Part shown: positions 11,192-24,800 of the stretch, in pieces
How positions within the stretch are numbered: position 1 is the stretch's first letter
Layout: each line of letters opens with the position of its first letter
DNA from: Pseudorasbora parva
Taxonomy: Eukaryota > Chordata > Actinopteri > Cypriniformes > Gobionidae
Direction: 5' to 3'
Assembly (NCBI RefSeq): GCF_024679245.1
Contig: NC_090184.1
Location: 15,896,144-15,960,143 of the forward strand
Length of the DNA: 64,000 bases
The notes under the pieces: generated by a model
What the model was told of the DNA's origin: nothing
What the model saw: the letters and a program-made list of their open reading frames with translations, nothing else
Database searches by the model: none
Program-made: the position numbers and the translations under genes

Positions 11192-12275
11192 ACTAGACCA
11201 TAAAACATTATGAACTTTAGAATTGAGTACTGTGAAGCTTGTTTTTTTAAAAGCTTATTTTAATATTTAATGGGATATGATTTGTACTGTATATATCAAA
11301 TATATATAAAGTATACAAATACATATATAAAAAAATATGTATTTGTAAAAATAAATGTATAAATCACAAATATTTCTATAGCAATTAATCCATTTTCCAT
11401 TTATACATTTTCGATTACCATTGTGAAAAGAAAGTATTGAATGTAATGTTTTTGGACACTGAATTGCATGTTATATGCAATGAAATTAAAAATGTATTAT
11501 AGTTTAAATATTAAATGCAGTCTTTTGGCCCACATCTTATGTCATTTTATAATAACTTCCATTAAATATGTCAAGGTTTATTGCTGAATGTACATGTTTA
11601 AGGAGTACACTAAAATATACTTTAATGCCAAATTCTATTGAACATTTTATGTAATTTATTTAGACATTTGTAATTAAACATTAGTAAATTGGTACATGCA
11701 ATTATTTCAAATGCATTTTAAGGTAAAACGTTTAATTTAACAAAACTACTTTTCTATTTCTATTTCTATTTCTATTTCTATTTCTATTTTCTATTTCTAT
11801 TTAGAAGTGTACTTGAGTGTCTTGTCTCTCTGTTCGCTTAAGTGGCTTTGATCTCCTTAAAATTATATTAAGCAAGTATTTCTTTAAATATTTTGAGCGC
11901 AGCCTTAGGAATCTGTGTTTCTAGTTGAGTAACGGCAGCAACACCTCCCTCATTGAACAAAAGATAAAACAGGACTTAAACAGCTCTAACAGTTAACACA
12001 CTGTGATATATAAAGTGCATTACATTTACAAGAGATAAATGTTATCTTGATGAAAAGTTATAAATTAACAGGTTGATTTCTTGGGGTCATGCACTATCTC
12101 CTATCCATTTGTGGATATGCACTCACTACTCCTTTGTGTGTGTGCACTAACTTGGATGGGTAAAATGCAGAGGACAAATTCTAAGTATTGGTTAATAACC
12201 TGGCCTTCACATGTCACTTTCACTCTTTACTTTCATTTTAACTCCAGCAACCTCTAACAAGTGGATGAACTGGCA
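11192..12275. other. AT-rich non-coding sequence downstream of the Rh gene
   Basis: No gene seen. It includes TATA-rich runs (about 11285-11365) and a TATTTC microsatellite (11751-11802). Confidence 0.6.
11751..11802. repeat. TATTTC hexanucleotide microsatellite
   Basis: About eight tandem copies of CTATTT, with one interrupted unit. Confidence 0.95.
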
Positions 12276-12553
12276 CCCCTTACAAAACAAAAAAATATAT
12301 TGCAGTATATTGGAAAATATAATGTAATACATTAGGCAATATATTCACATATATAGGATTTAATATTTATATTTTCCAATATATTGCAATATATTGAAAG
12401 TGGCAATAATTTGTATTTTTTTGCAATATATTACATGAATATATAATATATTGTATAATACCATCAATAGCCTATATTATTCCATGTATTTATAATATAT
12501 TATAATATATTTCAAGTAATATATTTGTAAATATATTTTCCTTTCGTAAGGGA
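12276..12553. mobile_element. AT-rich MITE with CCCCTTAC ends
   Basis: Inverted ends CCCCTTAC and GTAAGGGA with TGGCA on both sides, a possible 5-bp duplication. The interior is a mesh of AATATATTG-type repeats. Confidence 0.6.
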
Positions 12554-14290
12554 TGGCAACAGTAAACAGCAAAACGCTGTTGAATCTTATATAAGAATGG
12601 TGAAAGGTGATTGGCAGCGTGAACTGGGACAACATCTTTCATAATAAAGAGTGACTGTTTGTCCAATGGAATTTGAAACCCAAAAACAGACTAAACCACA
12701 TGTTGGCTGCGTCCGAAAACCTGACTCGTTGCCTCGCTGCCTTATCAGACAGGCAGCGGTTGTGCATGAAGGCAACTCACGAAACTGATTTCAGTCAGAC
12801 TTCAGTGGGCAGTGTAGTTTAATGATCTACAGCAAAATAGAGTGAGCTTTGGTGAGAACTAAACAAATATTTAATTATTACATTAGTAATTTCTCACTAG
12901 AAATGACATCAGAAGTGGAAAATGTTCGTAGAAAAATTTACAAAAATTTACACACCAAAATTTTAAAAAACCAGGCCCGCCGCCAAAGGGGGGAGGGGGA
13001 GGGGGGGTAGAGGAGGCTTGTCCACAGACCCCATGGACATCGCTGTTCCGAACTAGACGGACTTGATAATAGCGTGTAATTTTCTCACTCAAACCACTGC
13101 CACCTTAGCCACATTATTTGTTATAATTTTCTGTTATCCGGGCATGACACACTGGCAAGATGGCAACGGCCAGCTCATCTCTACTTAACGCTTCAGAATG
13201 GCTCTTCAGAATCCTATGGGTGACGTCATAGAAACTACGTCAAAAAATGTTTTTACAGTCTGCCCCATGTTGAGAAAAATCAAGAATAAGTAAAGAGGTG
13301 TTGTTTGTAAACATGGTATTGTAGTTCTAGACTAAATGTGATCATTTACTCCTCTCACTTTCACAAAAACATTCAGTACTAAGTAACGCAATTAGTTACT
13401 TTTTAAGGGAGTAACGCAATATTGTAATGCATTATTTTTCAAAGTAAATTTCTGTATGTTTCATTAATGTTAATCAAAGAACAAAATACGGAGAGAAAAT
13501 CATTCACTGCTCTTAACTGAATCTTTTTTTTAAGCTTTAATAAGGATTCATCTAAATTAAATGTATAATTTATGGAGTGAAGACTGCAGTGTTGGTGTTA
13601 TCAAATGTCTATAGGCTATTTATTACTGTTAGATGTACATGAAAATCTTAAAGCACTGTTTTCAAGATTGCAAGGGTAAAAAAGTATGAACACAATAACC
13701 TTTTTTGTGGATTTTTGCTGGCCATGTTCAATATTAGATTCAGCCTGACAAGGCCAATAGAAAAAAAAAAACTTATACCGTTAAGCCCTGATATAAAAGC
13801 AAAGCTAAAAGTGACATTTATTACAATGGGTTTATATGAACATTGTTTTAAGCTCACTTACATTTTGTGTATAAAAGTTGTGATTTACTTGTGCCCGGTT
13901 GCATAACACCTTAAGTTAAATTTTCCCTTCAGCTTGGTTTCCCTTAAACTTAAAGTGCTTATGCAACCTGGCACTGATATTTCAATGATATAGGCCTTAT
14001 GTTGAATGATTAATTATAATAAGGCTATGGCTAAAATTGAGAAGAAGAAAAAATAATACATTTGATAGAGACATCAGTATCAGTAATTCATAGTCTTTAT
14101 GTTGTTTCTACATTATTTTAGAGATGCAATTATAAAGTAGGCTATTAATTAAATAAAGCTTTAATGACAGTATGATTAATAGCGTATTAAACGGAAAAAA
14201 TATGAATTATATTTTAATCGTTTGACAGCACGTATAATAATTTACAATAATATAAATTTTTATATTACACGTTTTATTATATTTAATATT
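12554..14290. other. Intergenic sequence between the Rh gene and rbm39
   Basis: No gene supported. It holds a G-rich run (12986-13008) and a segment starting GGCTGCGTCCGAAAA (about 12705) that looks like a hAT end. The remainder is AT-rich with short frames of no recognised family. Confidence 0.5.
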
Positions 14291-15101
14291 TACATGATGA
14301 CTCCGCCCATGTTTACAAAACGTTTCTGCAATGCATGTGGGAGTTGGGTAATAACATAGCAGCTCTATATCGAAACAAAAGCACTGCAGATTCTGCAAGT
14401 GTAAGTAACCCGGAGAAAAAGAAACTCAAATTTCTCCTTTCCCTGACTTTTATCTTCATTACGAAACGGTCGGAAACCCTGCCCCCTTTCAGCGTCCATT
14501 TTGGGGAAAGCAGGAAGTTGACTTGTGGGGGAAAACCTCATGACAAACAGAACGGAGCTTTTAAAATATCCACAGATATATACACATCGATGTTTATTTT
14601 TGTTTGAATGATTGTTCGGTGTATGTGTTGCTCGTTTATAGGCGGATTCGACCGTTTGTTTAGCAGTTGTGCTGAGTGTCAAACTTCACACGCGCGTAGC
14701 AGAGGTCGCGACGACAACCGGAGTCCTAAATAAAAAACAGGTAATTTTTGCCCACAGAAAAAAAAAAACAGTTCTTGGTCTAATTAAGACTTTGGTTTAG
14801 ATTTAAGTGTGAATATTACATAGTTTACAGCGAGCTGTCAGCCAGAATATGAGTGTGGCGTCTAAATTAGCTGCTTATGTAATGCTGTTGTTGTGTCTCG
14901 AGAGCGTTTGCTGCAGAATCGAGCGTGTTATTTAAAGAACAACGGCACCAGAGCTCGACTGTAAGATGGTTTTCATTTTGGTTTGCTTTGGCGATGTAGC
15001 AAGGATACTAAAATAGAACCGAGAGGTATAACTCATGAGGTTGGCTATGTTTGTAAACCGTATGTTGCTTCTTTTTTTTCTTCCATTTACAGCAGGTCAG
15101 A
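14291..15101 (+). promoter_or_regulatory. rbm39: Promoter and 5' UTR region of rbm39
   Basis: The region just before the rbm39 start exon is richer in CpG than its surroundings (for example 14690-14715 and 14890-14930). Two candidate non-coding first-exon donors are visible: AGT|GTAAGT after 14400 and AACAG|GTAATT after 14740. The coding exon has the acceptor TTCCATTTACAG ending at 15092. Which donor is used cannot be decided from sequence. Confidence 0.55.
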
Positions 15102-15152
15102 ATGGCGGATGACTTCGATGTTGAGGCCATGCTGGAAGCTCCTTATAAGAAG
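15102..15152 (+). CDS. rbm39: rbm39 coding exon 1 (residues 1-17)
   Basis: ATG in the context AGAATGGCGG; encodes MADDFDVEAMLEAPYKK, nearly identical to the mammalian N-terminus. Donor AAG|GTGGGT, phase 0. Confidence 0.95.
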
Positions 15153-17987
15153 GTGGGTTGGCAGACGACCGGAAGTTACCGGATCTCAATTTTTGTAGGC
15201 TTTAAATGATTAACTCAACCAAAATAAAAAAAAATCTGTCATATTTACATACTGTTCCAATCCGTATGCATTTCATTCTTATGAGGAACACAACATGGCA
15301 AATTCAGAAAATTACTCTGGTTTACTTTACGTACTCTCAAAGGGATAATTCACCCTAAATTTAAAATTCTGTTTATTCACCCTCAAGTATGAATTTCTTT
15401 CAGAAAAGAATATATTTAAAAAACAAAAACAAATTATGGGTAACAAAACAGGCCCATTGAATTTCAAAGTATGGGGGAAATTACTATGGAAGTCAAAAGT
15501 AGATATCGGATACACTGGTAAGATATACTTTTAATGACGATGATTATGTTTTGAGCATCTGCGACTTTCAGTTTTATCTGTGGCAGTTTCCATGTCAGCT
15601 TGCTGAAGAGATAGGCCTACGTTACTCAGCTACTCATTTGCGGCAATGCGTGTTGCAGTAGCGTTGTCATATCCGGCTATAATGTCATATAGTAACATTC
15701 ATACGTTTATTTATTTTGTTACATTTTGGGAGGAGTAAAATTCACTTTTTTGTGGCTCTAACAACCGGTTGAATTCAGACTTGTCCAGTTTGGAATGCGT
15801 CTCGAACAACCTTCTTTAAGTGGTTTAGGTGATTGCATTTAATTTGGTCTCCAAAGTGTTTCAGAGAGCATTAAACCTGGTCTTTTCACGGTCTGATTGC
15901 TATCTGTTCAGAGAAAACGCATGAAGTGAACAGTGAAAGCAGGCCCATAGGCCCCGTTTACACTAGTGCTTTCAGTGCAGACAGAGATCTTTCTGAAATA
16001 CAATAGAAAAGCCAGTGTAGACAAGGATCGTTTTCATTTTAAAATGCTTATGTAATAATTATTAAGTAATATTAAGTAATAATTAAATTTCTTTTCTCCA
16101 TAGGGAAATAGATTTTTAAACCATTTAAAACAGACCTGCTGCCTGAGCCTGTCTCAGTCGGTGTTATCCACAACTTTCCTGCAAGTCTTAGTGGGCGTCA
16201 CCATGACACTTGATACTTCCGGTTGACGGTATCTCAGTTCCGGTTTAGCACACATAACAGTTATGCTGCGTTCACACCAGACGCGAGTGACACGAATAAA
16301 TAGTGCAATTTGCGCGAAGTTGGATGCGTAAACATTTTGAATCCATTCGCTTCATTCACTACACAACAGACGTAAATTTGTGTCATGGGAGGGGCTTCTG
16401 CCAGGCAGCGGCAGTCGTCAGATGGACGAGCTGAGTTAAGGCAGCTCTCGTCGGGGTTAAAGGACAACTCCGGTGAGAAATGAACCTAGGGGTTATTAAC
16501 AGATGGTTACAGTGTAGATCGTTCTCTGGGATGCGTTTTCATGGAAATCGAATGTAAAGAGTTTTATCTAAAACAGATTAGCTTATAACACTAGTCTATG
16601 GGGCACAGAGTAGTGAAATTAAATCACTAGTTAATACCACTAACAAGGCTAAAAATAGCCTCACACTAACACAGTAGCATAATGAGGGTCCCTACATGCA
16701 AACCGAAGCATTGAGAACTTTGTAAGAGTACAAACAGTTTAATAAGAAGATACTTTATAAACATAGTGCCTTACGCGTTCACGGACAGGCGCCATCTTGG
16801 AAAACAGTCTCGACACGTCGAGCCACGTGCGCTCTGCTAAGTGATGAACTGACTTGGAATCTCATATGGCCTGTTGTTTCTGGAAGAAAACACTGAACAC
16901 AACAGAAAAAATAAATAAATATAAATAAAAATGTCCATGTTATTACATTTCACAAACTTAATTCCTATCGACCAGCTCACTTAGAACCGCGCTCGTGGAT
17001 CGATTCGTCGAGACTGTTTTTCAAGATGGTGCCTGTCCGTGAACGCGTAAGGCACTATGTTTATAAAGTATCTTCTTATTAAACTGTTTGTACTTTTACA
17101 AACTTCTCAATGCTTCGGTTTGCATGTAGGGACCCTCGTTATGCTACTGTGTTATTGTGAGGCTATTTTTAGCCTTGTTAGTGGTATTAACTAGCGATTT
17201 AATTTCACCACCCTGTGTCTACCCTGTGCCCCATAGACAAGTGCTATACGCTAATCTGTTTTTAAAGATAAAACTCTTTATATTCGATTTTCATGAAAAG
17301 GCATCCCAAGAACGATCTACTCGGTAACCATCTGTTAATTACCCCTAGGTTCATTTCTCACCGGAGTTGTCCTTTAATGAGCGCTGAGTGCATGGGTCTC
17401 ACACCTCCGAAAACCTTGCTTCCATAACCATGCAACATAAACGGACTCGTTTGACATGTTGCCTAGCACCCTACGCATTCCATTCAATGCCCAACGAGCT
17501 TCAAATAAACTCAAGAATTGTGATGTAGAAGTAATATTTGTATTTTAATATTTGTAATTGTTGAAATGTTGTTCATGTCAGACATTGTCAGTAAACTTTT
17601 TTTAATCAACATGAAAATAGATGCATGAACTTCAATGAATTTAAGTGCGTTGTAATAAAAATGAACATTTCATTGCTGTAAATGTAATTATTGAGTTTAC
17701 AGGGCTCTACGCTAACTTTTTTCTTGAGGAGCACTTGTGCTCCTAATTAAAAAATTTTAGGAGCACAGTCAAAAATTTAGGAGCACATTCTAATCCATCA
17801 AACACATTCCAATTATATCTTTCCCATTACAGGACGATATTTGTCCTTTAATGTCCAGGGTCATTTTTACCATTATAAGAGCAATGTTTTCTAATCTTAT
17901 TAAATGTATGCATCATCTGTCAATTTCTTAAATTCAACATAATTCTGACATAATATTATCATTAACTTCTGAGAGTACAGCACAAAT

Positions 17988-18019
<32 letters not shown>

Positions 18020-21000
18020 CAGAACAGGACTTCATACAATCAAACACCTATGCATTTAATGCATGGGTTAATGTTGTATGAATGTTTTACATACAAGTTT
18101 TTGAATTTAGAAATATGTACAAATTAAACTTTAAAAGTTTAATATTTTAAATAAAAAGTCCATGCAAAGTATAAATATGAAAATAAAACCGCCAGTAGGT
18201 GGCGGCAAGTCATTCAGTCAATAGTTCAAAACACAAGATTCATTTGAATCGAATCGCTTGGAGATGCGAATCAGTTCTGGTGAGGCTTTGATTTTCACAA
18301 ATAGACAGTGTTGTAACTTGTGGCTAAAACGTTGTTACTTAATATCAACTTGTCAATTGGATTTTTGTACGAGATCAGTATCACAAATGCAATCATGCCA
18401 ATACTCGGAGCTATAGGAAGCCGTAACTTTTGGCGCTCTGGCGCTTCATAAACAGAACCGCATGCGTCTCGCGGAAGAACATTGCAGCCGGATCTACTTC
18501 TCTCTGTTTGTGGTGAGTCATGCAGATATTGTGCTAATCCGCAGCGGGAATAACTTATTTTGTGTGTACAGTGTTTTAGAATAAGACAAAACCCCGGTTT
18601 GGAAAAAAATCTTCATGATATACTTGCTCATTATATACATTTAGTATTTTTTTAAACAGCATGTGTGATAAAGATTAACTCAAGGGCTTTTGTAAATGTA
18701 TTATTAATACATTATTGTTTGATGGCATTTAAGCCCCAAGCATCAACTAATTTCTGAGCGTGTTTATGATAATCCAAATGTGGCCATACTAACTGTTAGT
18801 TCATTTTGATTTGGCTGTAAATCAACAGCGCGAGGCGTCTGGTAAAGTGTGCATGGCTGCGTCGTCACACACGGTTCACTTTGTAAACAATTTTTGTTTG
18901 AAATGTAGTCCGTTGCACACGTTTTTGCACGTCTTCTTCTGCTGACTGAAGGCATGGAAAGCAGTTGATTGCAGTAGGAAACGTAGCCTATCAGTTTCTC
19001 AGTGTTGATTCACTCAGTGTTGTATTTTTTATTCTGATTATTACACATCCATTCATGAGAATCGATCGGGTCGCACCGGTGCGCCTAAATATTTTTTCAC
19101 AGTCGCACACAGTAATTTTTAGGCGTAAATGCGCCCAAAATGGGCGTTATGTAGAGCCCTGGTTTATATATTAGTTTAACCTATTTAAAATACTGCAGTA
19201 AAACTGTATAATTTTTTTGTAAGTTTATTGTTTTCAATAATTTACAGATTTAATGTGTAGCAAGACCGCTTTGACAGCCTAACGTTACTATCCAAATAGA
19301 GACATGCACTTCCGCGGGACCCAGCACAACCGAGTGCGGCGCAGGATAATATTTGATGGGTGAATGCGGATGAACAAAATAAATAACTAGAAACAAATAA
19401 ACCTTTATTTATAATAAAATAAAATCGATTTACAGGCGCATGGACGGAAGGTAACTCTCGCGTGGTTCATAGGAACAGCCAAGCCTACCACACAGTGACA
19501 AAATGTCTGCGCCACATAACTCAGGTGAACCGCTTAGTGCTATAGATATTAGTAAGTTCTTGTAAGAGAGTCAGAACTTATTCATTTTGCCTGAAGAGTT
19601 GTTATAAAAGTCTACTCCTGAATCCTGATTATACAACCAAGCGTTTAGCTGATAACAGTGCAGACTAATGTAAACCGGAAGTTTGTTACTGGCTTGTTCT
19701 ACGTTGCCATAGCGATCATGTGAAAGGTCAGAGTTCGGGAAAGTTGTGGATATGCTTTTGTTAAAGCTGCCAGTCTGCATTTTTAAAATAATTATGTAGA
19801 ATTCTTGGTGGAAAAACGACATTACCCCTGATCCTCCAATCACAGAATTGGGCCAATTGGAGCTCTGTAGAATGAAGCACTGCGAACAAGGCCCTCAAAC
19901 TACTTAAATATTTGTCTGTGCATGCATATTTTGCAATAAGCTAAAATATATTGTTACTATATATAGAGTCAACATCTTTAAATCAGGAGTTTTAAACATC
20001 TCCTTCACAAATGCCTTGTAGTTCTTTCCCTCATTAAAGTAGTCAAGTTTCTGATTCTGAATTTTTTTTTTTTTTTTTTTTACAAAGTTTGTAATGTTGT
20101 TTTTCTCGAAGAAAGAAAGTCATTTAGGTTTGGAACAACATGGGTGTATGACAGAATTGTAATTTTTATGTGAAATGTATGAACTGAACCACCTTGTGTT
20201 GTCATGGATACTCAGAAACCCTTTTTTGCCTGTGCCTGACTGAAGTGTAAGATTGTGTAATGTGTGTGAAAAAAATAGTTATTTTGTGTCGTGTCATATC
20301 TTGAATTTCAAATAAATGCCCGTCTATCTCTCTTTATAGACTTGCCTAATGATATCTCACCTCTACTCCCCTGAATACATCTTTGATTCCAGTGTGAACT
20401 GTGAAAAAAAGTAAGGTAGTAATTGCGCAATGTATTAATGTACTTTGATCCCTTAGGTAAACAAAACAAATAGAACGCCACCTTACGCCATCAAATTAAT
20501 TCGGTTTCAGAACGGCGATTGAATGGCAATAGATTAAACATAATGTGACATGGAGCAGAGACAGTATTCACCTTTCAGTGATGTCACCATGAGTAAAAAT
20601 CTGTTGAGGATGAAACTTAATGGAGTGGCATAATGTGCACGACCGTTTAAATTTGGGGTTGCTAATAATAATTAAAAAAGTCTCATAATGTGTGTCATAC
20701 TCACTAAGGCTGCATTTATTTGATTAAAAAATATGGTAAAAACACTAATATTGTAACTACTGGATATATTAATACAATTGGGGGGTCTATTTAAATATAT
20801 TTTAAAGTGTAATTTAGTCCAACAATGGAAAAGCCAAATATACAGCAGCTGTTACTTCAGTATTTAGTGTCACATGATCCTTCAGAAATCATTGAAATTT
20901 GGTAATCAATATTAAAAATAGGTGTGCTTCTTAATTTTTGTGAGGAAACCATAATACTTTTTATTCAGGATTCTTCTGTGAATAGAAAGTTTAAAATAAT

Positions 21001-21840
21001 TATTTGAAATATACATTTTTTGTAATGATTATAAAGGTCTTTTGAACATTTTAATGCAGGGTGTCCGCGGGGTTTTAAAAAGTATTAAAAAGTGATAAAT
21101 GAAAATTGTCAAATTTAAGGCCATTAAAAGTGTTAAATGTGGTCTCGGAGGTATTATTTTTTTCCAAATTAAGTATTATTTTTTCAGACTATCAGGTGTC
21201 CTATTCTGATTGAAATTCTATCTGCGTTCGCGTTAGTTCGTTTAAATATGGGCTTTAGCATATCTGGGCACATAATCAAAGATCTTTCGTCTCCGTCTCA
21301 ACGTATGTTTGATGCTGACGTCATATTCAGCGGTCGTTCGGCATCATCTCAGAACACTGCACGCTCAACAGAAGTGGCTGGCTTACGTTTTATTTTAGAC
21401 TTGCTTGCTTCAAGGCATATCTTCAACGACTATCCTCATAAGAGCAATCTTAAATGATTTATATAAAGTCTAAAATGAACAAAAAGAGTTGTGAGAGAAT
21501 GAGGCGCGATCCATTGACAGTATATAAACAGTGAGATCTGCGTGTCTGTCTGCTCTTAAAGGGACAGCAGCCAATAAAGCTTCCTGTCAGGGAACAGAGA
21601 AAATGACTTGCTGCTCTTGACTAAATAACTTTTTTAGCTTTAATAAGGATTAACTATTTAATTTATAGTTTATGCAGTGCAGACGGCATATAACTTTGAT
21701 AACTTTATTAAATTTCTGTATATTTCCTAACTGTTAAGACAGCAAGAGCTGGAGTAAACATGACATTTATTATGGGTGTATGTTAGCATTGTTTTAAGTA
21801 TACTTAAATTAAAAACTGTTATATTTTTGACGCCTAATAA

Positions 21841-21871
<31 letters not shown>

Positions 21872-24800
21872 CAATCAGTAGCTGTATTAATATCAGTAAT
21901 ACTGGCCTTCATTCATAAAAAGATGCCATTTAAACAAGTATTTAAAATATACTGTCTTTATGTTGTTTCTACATTAATTTGATTAACTGTGAAATCATTA
22001 TATTAAAAAATATATTAAAAACGCACACCAACATTTCTTTTTTATTACGATTAATCACAGAAAAAAATTTGTGATTAATCTAGTTAAAGTTTTTAATCGA
22101 TTGACAGCACTAGTTTTTAGTATTTTGTTAAACTCAACAACACACACAAATTATCACAGTTATAACTTATAACAGATTTCCTCCTGGTGTCGATTCTAAA
22201 TCTATTCTTTTTTGTATGTTATATATGTCAAAATCTGTGTAAATAATAGAAAGATCGCTGATTAACACTTGCAATTCAGTAGCGTGATGGTTTTAAAAAA
22301 TATTCTGAAGGTAGTAAAAAAGGTATTAAAAAGTAGTAAATTTAACTTAAGGATTGCTGTATATACCCTGTAATGGATCTTGGTTTAAATTAAAGTACTA
22401 ATTTATTTAATAAAAAAAAACCTTAATGACACACATTCTCCTATAAATTAATAAAGTGTATAAATATGAATACTGTCTCTCAACCCAGTCTTGTGATGGT
22501 CTCTAAAATCGCTGGTTTGTGCATGCCCTTTTTAGTAATATCTCTTTATCTTAAAGGGGTCATGAACTGCGTGTTTAAATTATTTTATAATGTTTCCTGA
22601 GGTGCACTTATAATGTTAGTATGATTTTTACATCACAAAATTGTCATAATGTAGAAATGAAAGGAGTTTTAGGGATGGCTACCGGTTCCAAATTTGCCAG
22701 AACCGGTGATTCAATAAGAAACGTGCATTTCGGTTCGGCTTATCGTTTCCTGTGTGCGCATTTTAATGTGATTTTAAACCGTTCAAGCTCAAAAGGCTCA
22801 AATTCTGTTTTCTGTGTTCTGCACGCATTCAAAATGTGTGTGCAGTAAATTAGATTTTAATGGGTTTTTAAACATTAAAGCTCAAAGAAGACTTGCGCAC
22901 TGTTTTCTGTGCTGCAGACATACCTACTGCACCCACATACACACACGTGCGCACAGAATTGCTTCTCGTAATGAATAATGCGCGATAATTAGTTATTTTC
23001 CTCGTCTTTTTGTGTGTATGACAGACAAAATGTGTCGAAATATTCAAAGCTTGGTTTCAATAAAAGCTGTTTTTGGACTAACGAGACAGTTTTGAGTTCT
23101 GAAACCTACAGGATGTTTCAATGACCTCTTGTATGTCAAAAGATCGATTTCTCAATTCATGACCCCTTTAAAACTGAATCAACCAATAATCACTTCTATC
23201 ATTAAAAATAAATATAAATAGAATTTTGGTTTTTCTATTTAACAAAAAATAAGTGCCTGCCATAGTTGTCAAAATGAGGCAAATGCAGGAAAAACCCTGA
23301 AAGTCTTTTGAGGTTTTAATTTGTATCTTTTTTGGCTGAGTTTGATGCGGTGTCTTTTGGGAAGCGATATGACTAAGCCGTGTAAATCCCTGTCTGCTTC
23401 AGGACAAGCTGTGAGACAGAGATGGCATCGAGCTCTCACAGTCCAACAGCGCTTACTGGGGAAGATCACACGGACTGACAGCCTCGACTCTGGAATGCCC
23501 TTTAGCATCTCTGTAGCATGACAACAGCAGGATTTAGGCTTAAAATAGCAGGATACCTATGCCACGGCTCTGAAGGTCCCCTAAAAACATAGCCTAGCAT
23601 GTCAAGACCTTGAACGTAACTGAACAAGTTGAAGACTGTCCCCGCCAAGATCTTTTCTAAAGAACAGACCATTTGATTATATTACTTTTGCATACGCTTT
23701 TCTGCAAAGTGATAAAATAAGGAAAATCAAGCAATTTATCATGAAGGAGCCAACTATAGTATCATTTCTATCTTCTTTCTTATCCCCCTCCCCTCTCCAC
23801 ATTCCATTGTTTCCTCTCAATCCTCATGTTGTTCTTTTATCAATCCTGTTCAGGGTGAAAGCAAGTCCTCTAGCGCCAATGGTCATAATGAGGAACGGAG
23901 CAAAAAGTAAGCAAAAACTATCTGTATTGTGTTCATTCTTCTTGATTTTAAGCTTTTTGTGTATAACGGGTGGTAATGAATGAAATTGTGGGGTTTTTTT
24001 TCCCTGTAGGAAAAGACGCAGCAACAGTCGTAGTCCGAGTCCAGGCCGACAGAAGAGCAGCGGGGGGCGCAAGAAGAGCCGAGAACAACGCAGGAGCCGC
24101 AGCCGCGAGCGAAGACGTTCACGGAGCAAAGAGCGCAAGCGTTCGCGATCCCGCAGCAAGGATCGCGGCGGACGTTACCGTGGACGCAAAAGTCCCTTGT
24201 GAGTTTAAGCCCTGATCATTCAATCTTATTTTTCTAGGTGTGGCTTTGTCTTTGCAGTGTTCAAGTTTGGTAGGTTTAAAATGCATGACTGTAAGAACGG
24301 GACAAAACAAATGGCCATGTCTTCCAAATTCAGGATTGTAAAAAGCCTCTCTGTCATCAACAAAAGTGTAAAATAGTTAAAGGATAGTAATTTTGTCTTC
24401 ATTAACTCACCCTCATGTCGTTCCAAACCCATAAAGAGATTTTTAATACTCTTATGTCTTTCCTTGCATTGTCTTTCAAAAAGTTCATGAAGACATCATA
24501 AAAGTAATCCATATGAATTGAACAGTTTAATTCAAGTCTTGCGGTTTAATACAAATGAAGAGACAATATAGCTTTATTACGACCAACCAATTTAATTTAG
24601 GTTTTTATTCAAATATAAACTAGGGATGTGTGAGTCTAATCAATTAAATTAGGCTGCTGCTAATGGACTTGGAAATACCAGGCGTTTTCCATTTTCTTCA
24701 TGCCAAACTAGTATATAACAGTAAGTTGCTTAAAAGATTATGCTACCTGTGATGATTAATAAATGCATACCTTAAATACCTCTTTTGCAATCAGGGACAT

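Larger units (their letters stand above)
15153..23853 (+). other. rbm39: First coding intron of rbm39 (8.7 kb)
   Basis: Mostly mobile elements between about 15.3 and 23.2 kb. The last 600 bases before exon 2 are free of recognisable repeats and hold a candidate poison exon. Confidence 0.85.

Noticed and set aside
13715..14607. Short frames before rbm39 as a separate gene
   Set aside because: No homology, no shared splice structure; the region is better read as promoter and 5' UTR.
23824..24159. Arg/Leu-rich 111-codon frame on the minus strand
   Set aside because: It is the complement of the RS-coding exon of rbm39.
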